DNA of 64,000 nucleotides from NCBI RefSeq assembly GCF_030177755.1, contig NZ_CP126539.1, positions 372,001 through 436,000 of the forward strand, given 5' to 3'. The notes under the pieces are model-generated. The model ran no database searches. It had not been told where the DNA came from and was given only the letters and a program-made list of their open reading frames with translations. A program made the translations under genes and the position numbers. This DNA is from Devosia sp. RR2S18. Its GTDB lineage: Bacteria > Pseudomonadota > Alphaproteobacteria > Rhizobiales > Devosiaceae. Shown one piece after another: positions 7,635-16,747 of the stretch (its first letter is position 1; each line of letters starts with the position of its first letter).

Positions 7635-8648
7635 CTAGACGAGGTTGAACTGCTCCAGGCTCTTGCCAGTCGCAATGGCGCTCTCTCCAGCGGGAATGAG
7701 AGGGCGGTTCAGACGGGCGGGGGCGCGAGTGCCGTCCAGACGCTTGATGGCACCGAGCTCGGAGAGATTGTCGCGGATCTCTGAATTGAACCTTGCGGCT
7801 AGGCGCACCACCCAATCGGGTATTTCGTGCCGGGCAATGCGCCGGTGAGGGAAGGCGGAGCGGAGGAGATCGGCGATCTGCTTGAGCGAGAGCGTGTCGA
7901 CGGCGGCGATGCAGCGCTGGCCGCCCGCTGCGGGATTGATCATGGCATCCACATGGAGGGCGGCTATGTCTCGAACGTCCACCACAGAGGCATGGATACG
8001 CGGCAGGACGGGCATGAAGCCTTTGAGCATGCCCTGGATGATGGCGGCCGAGGTGCCCGGATCCTCATCCAGGAGCGGCCCGAAAATGCCCGCTGGATTG
8101 ATGACGGCGAGATCATTGCGGCGGCCAGCGGCCTCCATGAGCCGCCAACCCTCCTGCTCGGCTAGGGTCTTGGAACGAGCATAGGCGCCGACTCGGGCAT
8201 TGTCCGTTTTCGTCCAATCGGCCTCGCTCAGCGGGCGGTCGTAGGAGGCGTGGCCATATTGGATGGCCGCAATCGAGGAGGTGAGCACGACCCGTTCGAC
8301 CTGCGCGGCGAGCGCGGCCTCGATGGCGCGGCGGGTGCCTTCCACCGCTGGGCGGATCAGCTCCTGCGGGTCCTTGGGGACGCGGAGCACGAAAGGCGAG
8401 GCTGTGTGCTGGAGATAACGGCAGCCGGCCATCGCTGCGGCCCAGCCCTCATCCTCGAGCAGGTCCAGCGCGACGAATTCCAGCCGAGAGACGTCCGCGC
8501 CGGCGCGGGCGAGCGTATCGCGAACCTTGTCGGCCTTATCGAGGCTCCGCACGCTGCCGCGTACCATGTAGCCAGCCTGGAGCAGTTGCAGGGCGACATG
8601 ACCGCCGACAAAGCCGGAGATGCCGGTGAGGAGAACGCGATCTGACAT
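7635..8648 (-). CDS. NAD-dependent epimerase / aldehyde reductase (dihydroflavonol-reductase-like, extended SDR)
   Basis: A 337-residue extended short-chain dehydrogenase. The Rossmann motif GISGFVGGHVALQLL sits at the N-terminus and the catalytic Y-x-x-x-K is YARSK, preceded by a Ser-rich strand (VVLTSSIAAIQY). It matches the group annotated as dihydroflavonol-4-reductase-like aldehyde reductases, which reduce small aldehydes or ketones in bacteria. I start at MSDRVLLTG (8648); the longer frame adds non-conserved residues. It is followed 40 bp upstream on the same strand by a Gfo/Idh/MocA oxidoreductase, so the two may be cotranscribed. Confidence 0.85.
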   Translation of the reverse strand: MSDRVLLTGISGFVGGHVALQLLQAGYMVRGSVRSLDKADKVRDTLARAGADVSRLEFVALDLLEDEGWAAAMAGCRYLQHTASPFVLRVPKDPQELIRPAVEGTRRAIEAALAAQVERVVLTSSIAAIQYGHASYDRPLSEADWTKTDNARVGAYARSKTLAEQEGWRLMEAAGRRNDLAVINPAGIFGPLLDEDPGTSAAIIQGMLKGFMPVLPRIHASVVDVRDIAALHVDAMINPAAGGQRCIAAVDTLSLKQIADLLRSAFPHRRIARHEIPDWVVRLAARFNSEIRDNLSELGAIKRLDGTRAPARLNRPLIPAGESAIATGKSLEQFNLV

Positions 8649-8688
8649 GGACAGTCCTTCGGTTGCACTCACCGGCATATGGGTTTGA

Positions 8689-9693
8689 TTAGACCTTAGC
8701 CCAAGCCCCGGTCTTCTCGCTTTCAAAGATCGCGTCCAGCACTTTCATGGAAGCAACGGCATCCTCAACGCCCCAAGGCAGCTTCTGCTCCCCGAGGACG
8801 GCGAGCGCAAAGGCTTCGGCCTGTTCGGTATACTGGTCGCAAGCGGGCAGAATTTCGCGACGGGCGAGCGAGCCGTCAAAAGGCGCACCCGTGTCGACCG
8901 TTATCGCCGTGCGTTCATTGGGTGGCGCGTTGAAGGGGATGATGATTTCAAGCTTGGCCTTGGTGCCCAGCACCTGCACGCGCTGGTGCCCGGCGGCCTG
9001 GGTGGAGCAGACAAAGCTCAACTGCCGGCCACCGCCGAAGTCCGCGATGACGCTGGCGAGGCGATCGGTTTTGAAGCGAGGGTCGCGCTCCACCAGCGAG
9101 ACCACGCGCTCGGGCTCACCCTCGAAAAGGAAGCGCCCGGCGGTCACCGGATAGCAGCCGATATCCATGATGCCGCCGCCACCGATATCGGCCATGTTGC
9201 GCACATTTTGCGGATCGTCATTGTGATAGCTGAAGATGGCGTTGATGGCGCGCACCTTGCCCAGCTCGCCCGAGCGGATGATTTCGCGGGCACGCTGCCA
9301 CTGGGGATGAAAGCGCACCATGAAGGCTTCGAGCACGATGCGATCGGGCGGGCACTCGCGCAGTTCCTCGGCCTGCCTGGCGTTGAGCGCGATGGGCTTT
9401 TCGCACAGCACATGCTTGCCAGCCTTGGCCGCTGCCACGGTCAAGGGCACATGGAGGTGGTTGGGGAGCGGGTTGTAGATCGCATCGATCTCGGGATCGG
9501 CAAAGAGCTCCTCATAGGAACCGTAGGCCTTGGCAATGCCAAGCTGGCGGGCTGCAGCCTCGGCTTTGGTGAGGTCGCGCGAGGCAATCGCCACCACTTC
9601 AGAGTGGGGTGACTGCTGGATGGCAGGGGTGACCTTTTGCATGCCGATATTGGCGGTCGAGAGAATGCCCCAGCGAACTTTCTTGGTGCTCAT
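8689..9693 (-). CDS. Gfo/Idh/MocA family oxidoreductase
   Basis: A 334-residue NAD(P)-dependent oxidoreductase. The N-terminal Rossmann domain shows WGILSTANIGMQKV, and the family hallmark EKP is present (GKHVLCEKPIALNARQ), with the sequence PLPNHLHVP before it. The C-terminal alpha/beta domain includes GGGGIMDIGCYPV, typical of the deoxyglucose/xylose-dehydrogenase-like subgroup. The substrate is probably a sugar or polyol, but no transporter or sugar pathway is adjacent. Start chosen at MSTKKVRWG (9693). Confidence 0.88.
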   Translation of the reverse strand: MSTKKVRWGILSTANIGMQKVTPAIQQSPHSEVVAIASRDLTKAEAAARQLGIAKAYGSYEELFADPEIDAIYNPLPNHLHVPLTVAAAKAGKHVLCEKPIALNARQAEELRECPPDRIVLEAFMVRFHPQWQRAREIIRSGELGKVRAINAIFSYHNDDPQNVRNMADIGGGGIMDIGCYPVTAGRFLFEGEPERVVSLVERDPRFKTDRLASVIADFGGGRQLSFVCSTQAAGHQRVQVLGTKAKLEIIIPFNAPPNERTAITVDTGAPFDGSLARREILPACDQYTEQAEAFALAVLGEQKLPWGVEDAVASMKVLDAIFESEKTGAWAKV

Positions 9694-9751
9694 GCTTGCC
9701 TCCGATTTTCGGCGGAGACTTAGCCGGGGCGGAAGGCCTTGGCTAGGCGGC

Positions 9752-10561
9752 TCAGTGTGGTTCCTGTGCGTCGGCGACGCCAAGCAGCCAATAGCCGGCC
9801 GCTTTGACATATTCTGGATCAAAGCCGCGCTCGCTGGTGAGGTGCTCGCGCACCGCTTTGCTCATGCGGCTTTCGCCTGCGATGTAGGCGTAGGCGACGC
9901 CCTCCGGCAGCTGCATGGCCTTGATGGCCTCGAGCAGGAGCGTGTTGTTGCCGGCCGGTGCCCCATTGCGATTGATGTAGGTGAGCGCGAGATCGGCTTT
10001 GGTGTCGAAGCCCTGTTCTTCCGCCGCATCGGCGACCTCGATAACCGCAACAACCTTGCTGTCGGCGGGGTATTGTTCGATGGCCCGTCCCATGGCGGGA
10101 AGAGCCGTTTCATCGCCAACCAGCAGATACCAGTCAAACGTGTTGGGGATTACCGAAGAACCGCGGGGACCACCGATGACGAGCTTGTCGCCGGTCGTGA
10201 CCTGGGCCGCCCAGGAGGAAGACGGGCCATCCCCATGGAGCACAAAATCCAGCACGATGGTGCCGGCTTCGACATTGAAATAGCGCGGCGTGTAGTCGCG
10301 CATTTCCGGCCGCTCGCCCGGCGCGAATTCAGCGCCGCGGGGGCCAATGGGCACGATCTTGGGCTCTACGCCCTTGGGAAAGAAGAACGCCTTGATATGA
10401 TCGGCATAGGCGGGGGAGGCGAACCCTTCCATGTCGCCGCGTAGACTGATCCGACGCATCAGAGGGGTAATGTCCTCTACTGCAGTCACCTCGAGCAGGC
10501 GCATGCGGGTTTCGTGGCGCATGCGGATGGGCGCGCGGGGATCGGTAGCGGTTTCGGACAT
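9752..10561 (-). CDS. Siderophore-interacting protein (FAD-dependent ferric-siderophore reductase)
   Basis: A 269-residue SIP-family flavoprotein (ViuB/YqjH type). The FAD-binding motif RDYTPRYFN lies at about residues 91-99, and the NAD(P)H-binding C-terminal domain has LLVGDETALPAMGRAIEQ. These cytoplasmic enzymes reduce ferric-siderophores to release iron. A TGA-N9-TCA sequence at 10574-10588, 13 bp upstream of the start codon, fits the iron-responsive operator bound by RirA in rhizobia, suggesting derepression under iron limitation. No siderophore transport genes are nearby. Confidence 0.9.
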   Translation of the reverse strand: MSETATDPRAPIRMRHETRMRLLEVTAVEDITPLMRRISLRGDMEGFASPAYADHIKAFFFPKGVEPKIVPIGPRGAEFAPGERPEMRDYTPRYFNVEAGTIVLDFVLHGDGPSSSWAAQVTTGDKLVIGGPRGSSVIPNTFDWYLLVGDETALPAMGRAIEQYPADSKVVAVIEVADAAEEQGFDTKADLALTYINRNGAPAGNNTLLLEAIKAMQLPEGVAYAYIAGESRMSKAVREHLTSERGFDPEYVKAAGYWLLGVADAQEPH

Positions 10562-10573
10562 GTGACATATTCC

Positions 10574-10588
10574 TGATCGTGCTCATCA
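10574..10588. promoter_or_regulatory. Candidate RirA iron-responsive operator (TGA-N9-TCA)
   Basis: TGATCGTGCTCATCA, within the larger dyad TCCTGAT / ATCAGGA (10571-10591). The TGA-N9-TCA form is the known IRO consensus for RirA in rhizobia. Its place right before the siderophore-interacting protein gene fits iron repression; the gene at 10706 on the other strand could also be affected. The consensus is short, so chance occurrence is possible. Confidence 0.5.
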
Positions 10589-10705
10589 GGATTTATCGAA
10601 GCGAGTGGCGGCGATCAACCCCTCTGGTCTCTTTGGGCGCACTCCCCTGTTGCTGGGGAAGGGCAATGCCTATCTGGCAGGCAGACAATTTAAAGGGAAA
10701 ACCAC

Positions 10706-11674
10706 ATGCGCAGTGTTATTTACGAGGCTTTCGGCGCGCCGGAGCAGGTCCTGCAACTTGGTGAGCGGCCAAGGCCCACGCCCGGGCCAGGCCAGGTGCT
10801 GGTGCGAATGACGCTGTCGCCCATCCACAATCATGATCTGATGACCGCTGCCGGAAGCTACGGGTTCAAACCCCCTTTGCCCGCGGCGGGGGGAACCGAA
10901 GCGGTGGGGGTAGTCGAGGCCTTGGGCCCGGGTGTCGAAACGCTTAAGGTGGGCCAGCGTGTAGCCGGCGGCGGCAGCGAAACCTGGGCGGAATATTACC
11001 TGGTGGATGCCGAACGAGCGCTTCCAGTGCCCGATAGCATTGACGATGAAACGGCGTGCCAATTGTTGTCCATGCCGCTTTCGGCCAAGATGATCTTGTT
11101 TACGCTGGGGCTCAGCAAAGGCGACTGGCTGGTGCAGAACGCGGCCAATGGCGCGGTGGGCAAACTCGTGGCGCAGTTCGGCAAGGAACAAGGGTTCAAG
11201 GTCTTGGGCCTCGTGCGGCGCGACGGAGCCGTCAAGGAGATGGAAGCACTGGGCATCAACCGGATCGTTTCCACCGAAAGCGATGGCTGGGTGGAAAAGG
11301 CGCGTGGTCTGGTCGGGAATGGCGCGATCCGACATGGCATCGACTCGCTGGGCGGGGACGGCCCGGCGCAGCTAGCCGAAGTAATGGCAGACGGCGGTAC
11401 CATCACCAATTTCGGTGCGATGACGGGCCGGAGCTTAAGACTAGCGCCGAGCCTATTGTTGTTTCGGCAGATGACGGTGAAAGGGTTCTGGGGCGCCAAA
11501 CCGGGTGTGCCACCCCAGGAAATTGGCCGCATGCTCGGCGAGTTGGTGGCAGATGCCGCCGCGGGCAAGCTGCGCCTGCCCGTTGATGGCATTTATCCGC
11601 TGGCCGATATTGCCGCGGCGGTGAAAGCCAGCGCCGAGCCCGGCCGCAAGGGCAAGGTGGTGCTGAAGGCCTAA
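10706..11674 (+). CDS. Zinc-binding-type dehydrogenase, MECR/ETR1-like enoyl reductase
   Basis: A 322-residue medium-chain dehydrogenase/reductase without structural zinc Cys residues. The layout follows the 2-enoyl thioester reductase branch: SPIHNHDLMTAAGSYG, GGTEAVGVVEALG, DWLVQNAANGAVGKLVAQ (cofactor loop) and GFWGAKPG near the C-terminus. Such enzymes use NADPH to reduce 2-enoyl-CoA/ACP or quinones. Start ATG at 10706, preceded by an AAGGGAAA ribosome site. Its stop overlaps the convergent gene at 11671. Exact substrate not determinable. Confidence 0.82.
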   Translation: MRSVIYEAFGAPEQVLQLGERPRPTPGPGQVLVRMTLSPIHNHDLMTAAGSYGFKPPLPAAGGTEAVGVVEALGPGVETLKVGQRVAGGGSETWAEYYLVDAERALPVPDSIDDETACQLLSMPLSAKMILFTLGLSKGDWLVQNAANGAVGKLVAQFGKEQGFKVLGLVRRDGAVKEMEALGINRIVSTESDGWVEKARGLVGNGAIRHGIDSLGGDGPAQLAEVMADGGTITNFGAMTGRSLRLAPSLLLFRQMTVKGFWGAKPGVPPQEIGRMLGELVADAAAGKLRLPVDGIYPLADIAAAVKASAEPGRKGKVVLKA

Positions 11675-12987
11675 ACGAGCCCCAGCATGCGATCCTGCTC
11701 CTGACGCAGGGCGAAGAGCCGCGTGGATGTGTCCGGCTGGCTGTTGGCGCTGGTGAGAAGCTCGCCCTTCTTCACCGGCGCAGTGACCTTGCCACCCTCG
11801 AGGAGGCCAACCGGTAGCGCTTGCTTGTCGCGGGCATCGGCAATGGTCATGGTGAAAGAGCGGTAGCAGGTTTCACCGATGGCATCGAAGGCCTCGCCAG
11901 GGGCAAGATCGCGCTTGGCAACGGCACAGACTTCCGCAACCGGCCTGGGCAGCGGCACCATGTCGGGCTTGCCCGTCAGCATGATGCGCGCACAGGTCAG
12001 CGGGACCTCGAGGCTGGTCAGGTGATAGGGCCGGAAGAAACTATAATAAGGGCCGCGTCCGATATGGAGGTCATCCATGCGCTCGATGATGCGCGGATGC
12101 TCGGCCTTGACGATGACGAAGACGCCAGGGGCGACGCCCTTGCCGACGGTGAAATCGACAACGCCGGGCTTGTGGAGGATACCACCATCCTCGCGCGGGA
12201 TCAGCACCTTGGCCATGTCGTCGCGATCGGCGGCCGGTCCGTGCATGCCTGGCACGTCGGGCACGAGACCGGTGGCGTTGGCGATTGCGCACATCTCGAC
12301 CATGGTCTTGGAGCCATCGACGAACTCTACCAGCATGCGCGGGTTCATGTTCCGCCGCTCGGCTTCCGCGCGATAGTCTTCCGGCACGGCATCATGCCGC
12401 AGCGGATTGTTCTTGCCCTTGCCGGCCGCCACGATGGGTAGGCCCAGCGCCGAGACGAACTCGATCAGCTCCATGCAGGAGCTGGGTTCGTCGCCCGCGC
12501 CCACCGAATAGACCACGCCCAGCCGGTCGGCCTGGGCCTTGAGATAGGGGCCAATGGTAACGTCGGCCTCGACATTCATCATCACCAGATGCTTGCCATG
12601 TTCCATGGCGAGCAAGTCGTAGTCGGCAGCAACGCCCGGCTTGCCGGTGGCATCGATGACCACGTCGATATTGGGTGTAGTGACCAGCGTTTCGGCCGAG
12701 GTGATGGCGATCTTGCCCTGTTCGATAGCCGCCGTCGCGGCGGCGGGGCTGTCAGCGGTCTTGCCCTTGCTGTCTTCGCCATAGGCAATGCGCATAGCCT
12801 CGAGCGCCGTATGCGGGCGGCGGGTGGCGATAGCGGACATTTCGATGCCGCGCATCAAACTCATCTGGGTGACAAGATCGGTCCCCATCTCGCCCGAGCC
12901 GATGACGCCAACACGGACGGGCTTGCCGGCATCGGCGCGGGCCTGGAGATCACGGGCGAGGCCGGTGAGGGCGATTTGAACGGTCAT
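11671..12987 (-). CDS. Homoserine-dehydrogenase-like NAD(P)-dependent oxidoreductase with SAF domain
   Basis: A 438-residue protein. Residues 20-160 form a Rossmann fold (VRVGVIGSGEMGTDLV... VVIDATGKPG), the middle part resembles the substrate domain of homoserine/Gfo-Idh-type dehydrogenases, and the C-terminus (roughly 350-420) is a SAF domain (AKRDLAPGEAFDAIGE), as in related proteins often mislabelled FlgA. These proteins typically act in sugar-acid or branched-sugar catabolism, but I cannot assign a substrate. It is convergent with the gene at 10706 by a 4-bp overlap and is divergent from the chemotaxis operon. Confidence 0.78.
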   Translation of the reverse strand: MTVQIALTGLARDLQARADAGKPVRVGVIGSGEMGTDLVTQMSLMRGIEMSAIATRRPHTALEAMRIAYGEDSKGKTADSPAAATAAIEQGKIAITSAETLVTTPNIDVVIDATGKPGVAADYDLLAMEHGKHLVMMNVEADVTIGPYLKAQADRLGVVYSVGAGDEPSSCMELIEFVSALGLPIVAAGKGKNNPLRHDAVPEDYRAEAERRNMNPRMLVEFVDGSKTMVEMCAIANATGLVPDVPGMHGPAADRDDMAKVLIPREDGGILHKPGVVDFTVGKGVAPGVFVIVKAEHPRIIERMDDLHIGRGPYYSFFRPYHLTSLEVPLTCARIMLTGKPDMVPLPRPVAEVCAVAKRDLAPGEAFDAIGETCYRSFTMTIADARDKQALPVGLLEGGKVTAPVKKGELLTSANSQPDTSTRLFALRQEQDRMLGLV

Positions 12988-13130
12988 TGGCAGTTCCGGC
13001 TAAAACACCTTTCTGCGTTACCCTCCCGCTTGGCTTCACCGCAAGGAAAAGCTGTGCGAGCCGCTTAGCACTTCTTAAACCGTTCCGGGGGAAACTGTCG
13101 GCGGAGAGAACTCCAGGGGCATTCAGAAAT

Positions 13131-13421
13131 ATGGTCAGCAAAGCCACGAAGCCGGTTGCTTTGCCAGCGGTGGTCGATCTCGACTCGCTGGACGGCATTC
13201 GCGATCAATTGCTTGATGCGATCGAGGAGGGGCCGGTCAGCGTCGCGGCAGATGGGGTGGAGCGCGTGTCGACCAACGCCTTGTTCATGCTGCTGAGCGC
13301 AGCGGAAACCTCGCGGAGAAGCCATTTCGAGTTCGCAATTGAGCGGCCGAGCGCGGCGATGTCAGCCGCCATCGAGCGCCTGGGCCTGGGTGCTCAGTTT
13401 TCGGGGATGATCAGAGGATGA
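13131..13421 (+). CDS. cheS: CheS-type STAS domain chemotaxis protein
   Basis: A 96-residue STAS-like protein that opens the chemotaxis operon. In Sinorhizobium meliloti the 97-residue CheS sits at the same place (before cheY1-cheA) and strengthens CheA binding to CheY1, speeding CheY1-P decay as a phosphate sink. Here the fold is seen as PAVVDLDSLDGIRDQLLDAIE, then VSVAADGVERVSTNALFML (the STAS anti-sigma-antagonist-like strand and loop; the usual phospho-Ser position reads V-S-T-N). Start ATG 13131 fits the family length. It overlaps cheY1 by 4 bp. The symbol rests on synteny and size. Confidence 0.78.
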   Translation: MVSKATKPVALPAVVDLDSLDGIRDQLLDAIEEGPVSVAADGVERVSTNALFMLLSAAETSRRSHFEFAIERPSAAMSAAIERLGLGAQFSGMIRG

Positions 13422-13786
13422 CGAGTTTGCGGGTTCTGACGGTGGATGATTCCAGGACCATCCTGGCAATGTTGCACCACACGCTGAGCAATGCGGGCTT
13501 TGAGGTGCTGCAGGCCGAGGACGGCAAGCAGGGGCTGGACATGCTCAAGAACGAAACCGTGGACGTGGTGATCACCGACATCAACATGCCGGTGATGGAC
13601 GGCATCGAGTTCATCAAGCAGGTGCGCGCTAGCGGGCAATATCAGAGCCTGCCGATCCTCATTCTGACCACCGAGACGAGCCAGGACAAGCGCGACCAGG
13701 GCAAGGCTGCTGGCGGCACCGGCTGGATCGTGAAGCCCTTCGACCCCGAAAAGCTGATTTCGGTCATCCACCGCGTGGTCCACTAG
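13418..13786 (+). CDS. cheY1: Chemotaxis response regulator CheY1 (probable phosphate sink)
   Basis: A 122-residue single-domain receiver. Acidic pocket D10-D11, phosphoacceptor D54 (VITDINMP), Thr at 84/85 and Lys106 (IVKPFD) are all present. It overlaps cheS by 4 bp and lies just before cheA. By analogy with S. meliloti, the cheA-proximal CheY is a phosphate sink that drains phosphoryl groups from the motor-binding CheY2. A second, distinct CheY is encoded at 22876. Confidence 0.9.
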   Translation: MTSLRVLTVDDSRTILAMLHHTLSNAGFEVLQAEDGKQGLDMLKNETVDVVITDINMPVMDGIEFIKQVRASGQYQSLPILILTTETSQDKRDQGKAAGGTGWIVKPFDPEKLISVIHRVVH

Positions 13787-13827
13787 CCTTTTTATTCGAA
13801 AACCCAGAAGGGTTGGATTGAACGCAG

Positions 13828-16140
13828 ATGAGCGACCTCGACGACTTCAAAGCCACCTATTTCGACGAGTGCTCCGAGCTCCTTACCGAGCTTGAAGAGC
13901 AGTTCGCGGCGATCGAGGCTGGTGAACGCGATGCCGACCGGCTCAATGCGGTGTTCCGCGCCATCCACTCGATCAAGGGTGGTGCCGGTGCCTTCGGCTT
14001 TTCGGCGCTGGTCGGGTTCGCCCATGCCTATGAGACGCTGCTCGACTATGTGCGGGATGGCCGCATCGAAATGAGCGACGACGTCGTGGCGCTCTGCATC
14101 CGGGCCAACGACATCGTGGCCGATCATGTCAACGCAGCCCAGACCGGGGAAGCTCTGCCGGGAGATTATGGGCAGGAAGAAAAGGCCCGTTTCGACGCGC
14201 TGGCGCGGGGCGAAAAGGCCGACGACGAGGACGATCTCTCGGGTGAGCCGATGGACGAGTTCGACATCGAATTTACGCCGGTGCGGGTCGATCTGGATGC
14301 GCCCGCGGCCGGTGAAGCGCCGGTCGAGGACGCCTTCGACACGCCGCCGCTTCAGGCCGAAGCTGGACACTGGGAAGTTCGGTTCACGCCGCATCGTGCC
14401 CTCTACGCCCGTGCCAACGATCCGCTCCTCTTGTTCCGGGAACTCGGCGCCCTGGGCGAGATGGATGTCCGGCCGATCCTGCGCGACATTCCCGCTCTCT
14501 CCGATTTCGAGCCCTTTGCGGTCTATTGCAGTTGGGAGATCACGCTGGTGGCTCCCGGTCTCAGCGAGGCGGCCATCCGCGAGGTTTTCGAGTTTGTCGA
14601 TGGCGACTGCGAGATCGTGGTGACGCAATTGGGTGACGAGGCGGCACTGGGTGCAGCCTCTGCGTCCCTTTCGGCGGCGATCGAGACGGCAGTCACCGCT
14701 CCGGTCGTCCAACTGGGTGCGGCCGACCTGCTGGCGCTTGCCGATGACGAAATGGAAGACTTGGCAGATGCCGCATTTGCGCCAGAGGCAGCAAAACCGG
14801 CCGAGGCAGACGAGTTCGAGGAAGCGCCGGTCTTGAGCTTTGCAGCGATTGCCGAATCGATCGCACCACCGCCTGCGCCGGTCAAATCAGCGCCGGCGGC
14901 CGTCAGCAAACCGGCGGTTGCCGCTCCAAACGAGGGTGATGAGGGGCATGGCCGCAGTGTCGGCGTACAGTCCATCCGCGTCGATCTCGACAAGGTGGAT
15001 CGCGTGGTCAACATGGTGGGTGAGCTGGTGATTACCCAATCCATGCTGACCCAGCAGATGGATGAGACCCTGCGGGCCCGCTATACCGAGCTGGTTCGTG
15101 GCCTCGAAGTGCTGGCGCAGACCACCCGCGGGTTGCAGGATTCCGTCATGGCAATCCGAGCTCAGCCCGTGAAATCGGTGTTCAGCCGCATGCCCCGTCT
15201 GGTGCGCGAACTCGCCACCAAAACCGGCAAAAAGATCAAGCTCGAAACGGTGGGCGAGAATACCGAGATCGACAAGACGATCATCGAGCAACTGAGCGAT
15301 CCGCTCACGCACATGATCCGCAATTCAGCCGATCATGGCATCGAAACCCCGGACAAGCGCACCGCGCGCGGCAAGGCCGAAACCGGTGTCATCAAGATTT
15401 CCGCCGAGCAGGCTGGCGGCAACATCCTCATCGTCGTGGAAGACGATGGTGCCGGCATCAACCGCGAACGCGTGCTGCAACTGGCCCGCGACAAGGGCAT
15501 CGTTGCCCCCGAACTGCAGCCGACCGACGAGCAGATCGACCAGCTCATTTTCGCCCCTGGCTTCTCCACAGCCGAAGCGGTGAGCGATATCTCTGGCCGC
15601 GGGGTCGGCATGGACGTGGTGCTTTCCAACATCAAGAAGATCGGCGGCTCCGTGCATGTCCGCTCCTGGCCGGGCAAGGGCACGCGGATGACCCTGCGCC
15701 TGCCGTTGACGCTGGCGGTGCTCGACGTGATGCTGGTCAAAGTCGGGGTGTCGCCCTATGTGGTGCCGCTCTCCTCGATCGTTGAAACCATCCAGTGTTC
15801 GCGCGCCAGTTTTGAGCGCGTGCCCAGCGGCGGTAAGGTGCTGCAGGTGCGCGGGGAATATGTGCAGGTCATCGACCTGGCCCAGCGCTTCGAGTTGACC
15901 ACCACGGTCGAAGAAGACAACCGCTTTGTCGTGCTCTGCGAGGCAGAGGGTTCCGCCAAGGTGGCGCTGATTGCCGATGACATAATCGGGCAGCAGCAGG
16001 TGGTCATCAAATCGCTGGAAGAGAATTTCGAGCGGGTCGAGGGCATTGCCGGCGGCACGATCCTGGGCGACGGCAATGTCGCGCTGATCGTCGACGTGCA
16101 GGGCCTCAGAACCTCTATCGTTCACCGAAATGCAGCCTAA
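13828..16140 (+). CDS. cheA: Chemotaxis histidine kinase CheA
   Basis: A 770-residue kinase with class-typical order. The HPt domain is at residues 1-110 with phospho-His H47 (AIHSIKGGAG). An acidic linker and a P2-like region (HWEVRFTPHRALYARANDP) follow, then a Pro/Ala-rich linker (about 330-370), the dimerisation helices (VDLDKVDRVVNMVGEL, about 378-440), the HATPase domain with N-box (HMIRNSADHGIE), G1 (VEDDGAGIN) and G2 (GRGVGMDVV), and a C-terminal CheW-like domain (about 625-765). It phosphorylates CheY1, CheY2 and CheB in receptor arrays at the inner membrane. Confidence 0.98.
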   Translation: MSDLDDFKATYFDECSELLTELEEQFAAIEAGERDADRLNAVFRAIHSIKGGAGAFGFSALVGFAHAYETLLDYVRDGRIEMSDDVVALCIRANDIVADHVNAAQTGEALPGDYGQEEKARFDALARGEKADDEDDLSGEPMDEFDIEFTPVRVDLDAPAAGEAPVEDAFDTPPLQAEAGHWEVRFTPHRALYARANDPLLLFRELGALGEMDVRPILRDIPALSDFEPFAVYCSWEITLVAPGLSEAAIREVFEFVDGDCEIVVTQLGDEAALGAASASLSAAIETAVTAPVVQLGAADLLALADDEMEDLADAAFAPEAAKPAEADEFEEAPVLSFAAIAESIAPPPAPVKSAPAAVSKPAVAAPNEGDEGHGRSVGVQSIRVDLDKVDRVVNMVGELVITQSMLTQQMDETLRARYTELVRGLEVLAQTTRGLQDSVMAIRAQPVKSVFSRMPRLVRELATKTGKKIKLETVGENTEIDKTIIEQLSDPLTHMIRNSADHGIETPDKRTARGKAETGVIKISAEQAGGNILIVVEDDGAGINRERVLQLARDKGIVAPELQPTDEQIDQLIFAPGFSTAEAVSDISGRGVGMDVVLSNIKKIGGSVHVRSWPGKGTRMTLRLPLTLAVLDVMLVKVGVSPYVVPLSSIVETIQCSRASFERVPSGGKVLQVRGEYVQVIDLAQRFELTTTVEEDNRFVVLCEAEGSAKVALIADDIIGQQQVVIKSLEENFERVEGIAGGTILGDGNVALIVDVQGLRTSIVHRNAA

Positions 16141-16193
16141 GCGGCTGATTGTACATGCGTAGCCGACCAGAAGGGCGGCAGAAAGGCTAGACT

Positions 16194-16682
16194 ATGGAAG
16201 CGCTCAGTCTCAAGGACGACCTCGGCGACAAGACGGCGATGGCGGCGCACAACAGCCTGCAACTGATCGCCTTTTCGATCGGCGAGCAGACCTATGGCGT
16301 CGAGATCACGACCGTGCGGGAAATCCGCGCTTGGAATGGCGCCACGCCCCTGCCGAACACCCGTGAGTTCGTGCGCGGCGTCATCAATCTGCGCGGTACC
16401 ATCGTGCCGATCTTCGACCTCCGCGCCCGCTTCGGCGATGGCCAGACTTCGCCCACCAAGAACCATGTCGTGGTGGTGATGAGCGTAGGCGAAAAGTGGG
16501 TCGGCATCCTCGTCGACGCTGTCTCGGACATTTTGACGGTCAGTCGCGATGACATCCACAATGTCCCGGAAGGCAATTCAATCGACACCGAACTGCTCAA
16601 CGGAATCGTCACCCATGATAGCCGGATGGTGGGTCTGATCGACCTTCATGCGGTGGTCAGCGGCGCGCGGATGGATGGCTGA
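16194..16682 (+). CDS. cheW: Chemotaxis coupling protein CheW
   Basis: A 162-residue CheW-domain protein: LIAFSIGEQTYGVEITTVREIR at the N-terminal strand pair and VRGVINLRGTIVPIFDLRARFG, the classic CheW core. It bridges CheA and the receptors. It is the last plus-strand gene of the first chemotaxis block, and a strong terminator at 16707-16735 follows directly. Confidence 0.97.
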   Translation: MEALSLKDDLGDKTAMAAHNSLQLIAFSIGEQTYGVEITTVREIRAWNGATPLPNTREFVRGVINLRGTIVPIFDLRARFGDGQTSPTKNHVVVVMSVGEKWVGILVDAVSDILTVSRDDIHNVPEGNSIDTELLNGIVTHDSRMVGLIDLHAVVSGARMDG

Positions 16683-16706
16683 GCTCAGCCGACGATGATC
16701 TTGAAT

Positions 16707-16735
16707 AAGGGGCGCTGAGGCGCCCCTTGTCTTTT
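16707..16735. terminator. Terminator after cheW
   Basis: Perfect 9-bp stem AAGGGGCGC / GCGCCCCTT with a TGAG loop, followed by GTCTTTT. It ends the cheS-cheW transcript and lies 12 bp before the stop of the convergent histidine kinase, so it may also slow readthrough from that side. Confidence 0.85.
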
Positions 16736-16747
16736 CAGCGGCTCAGA

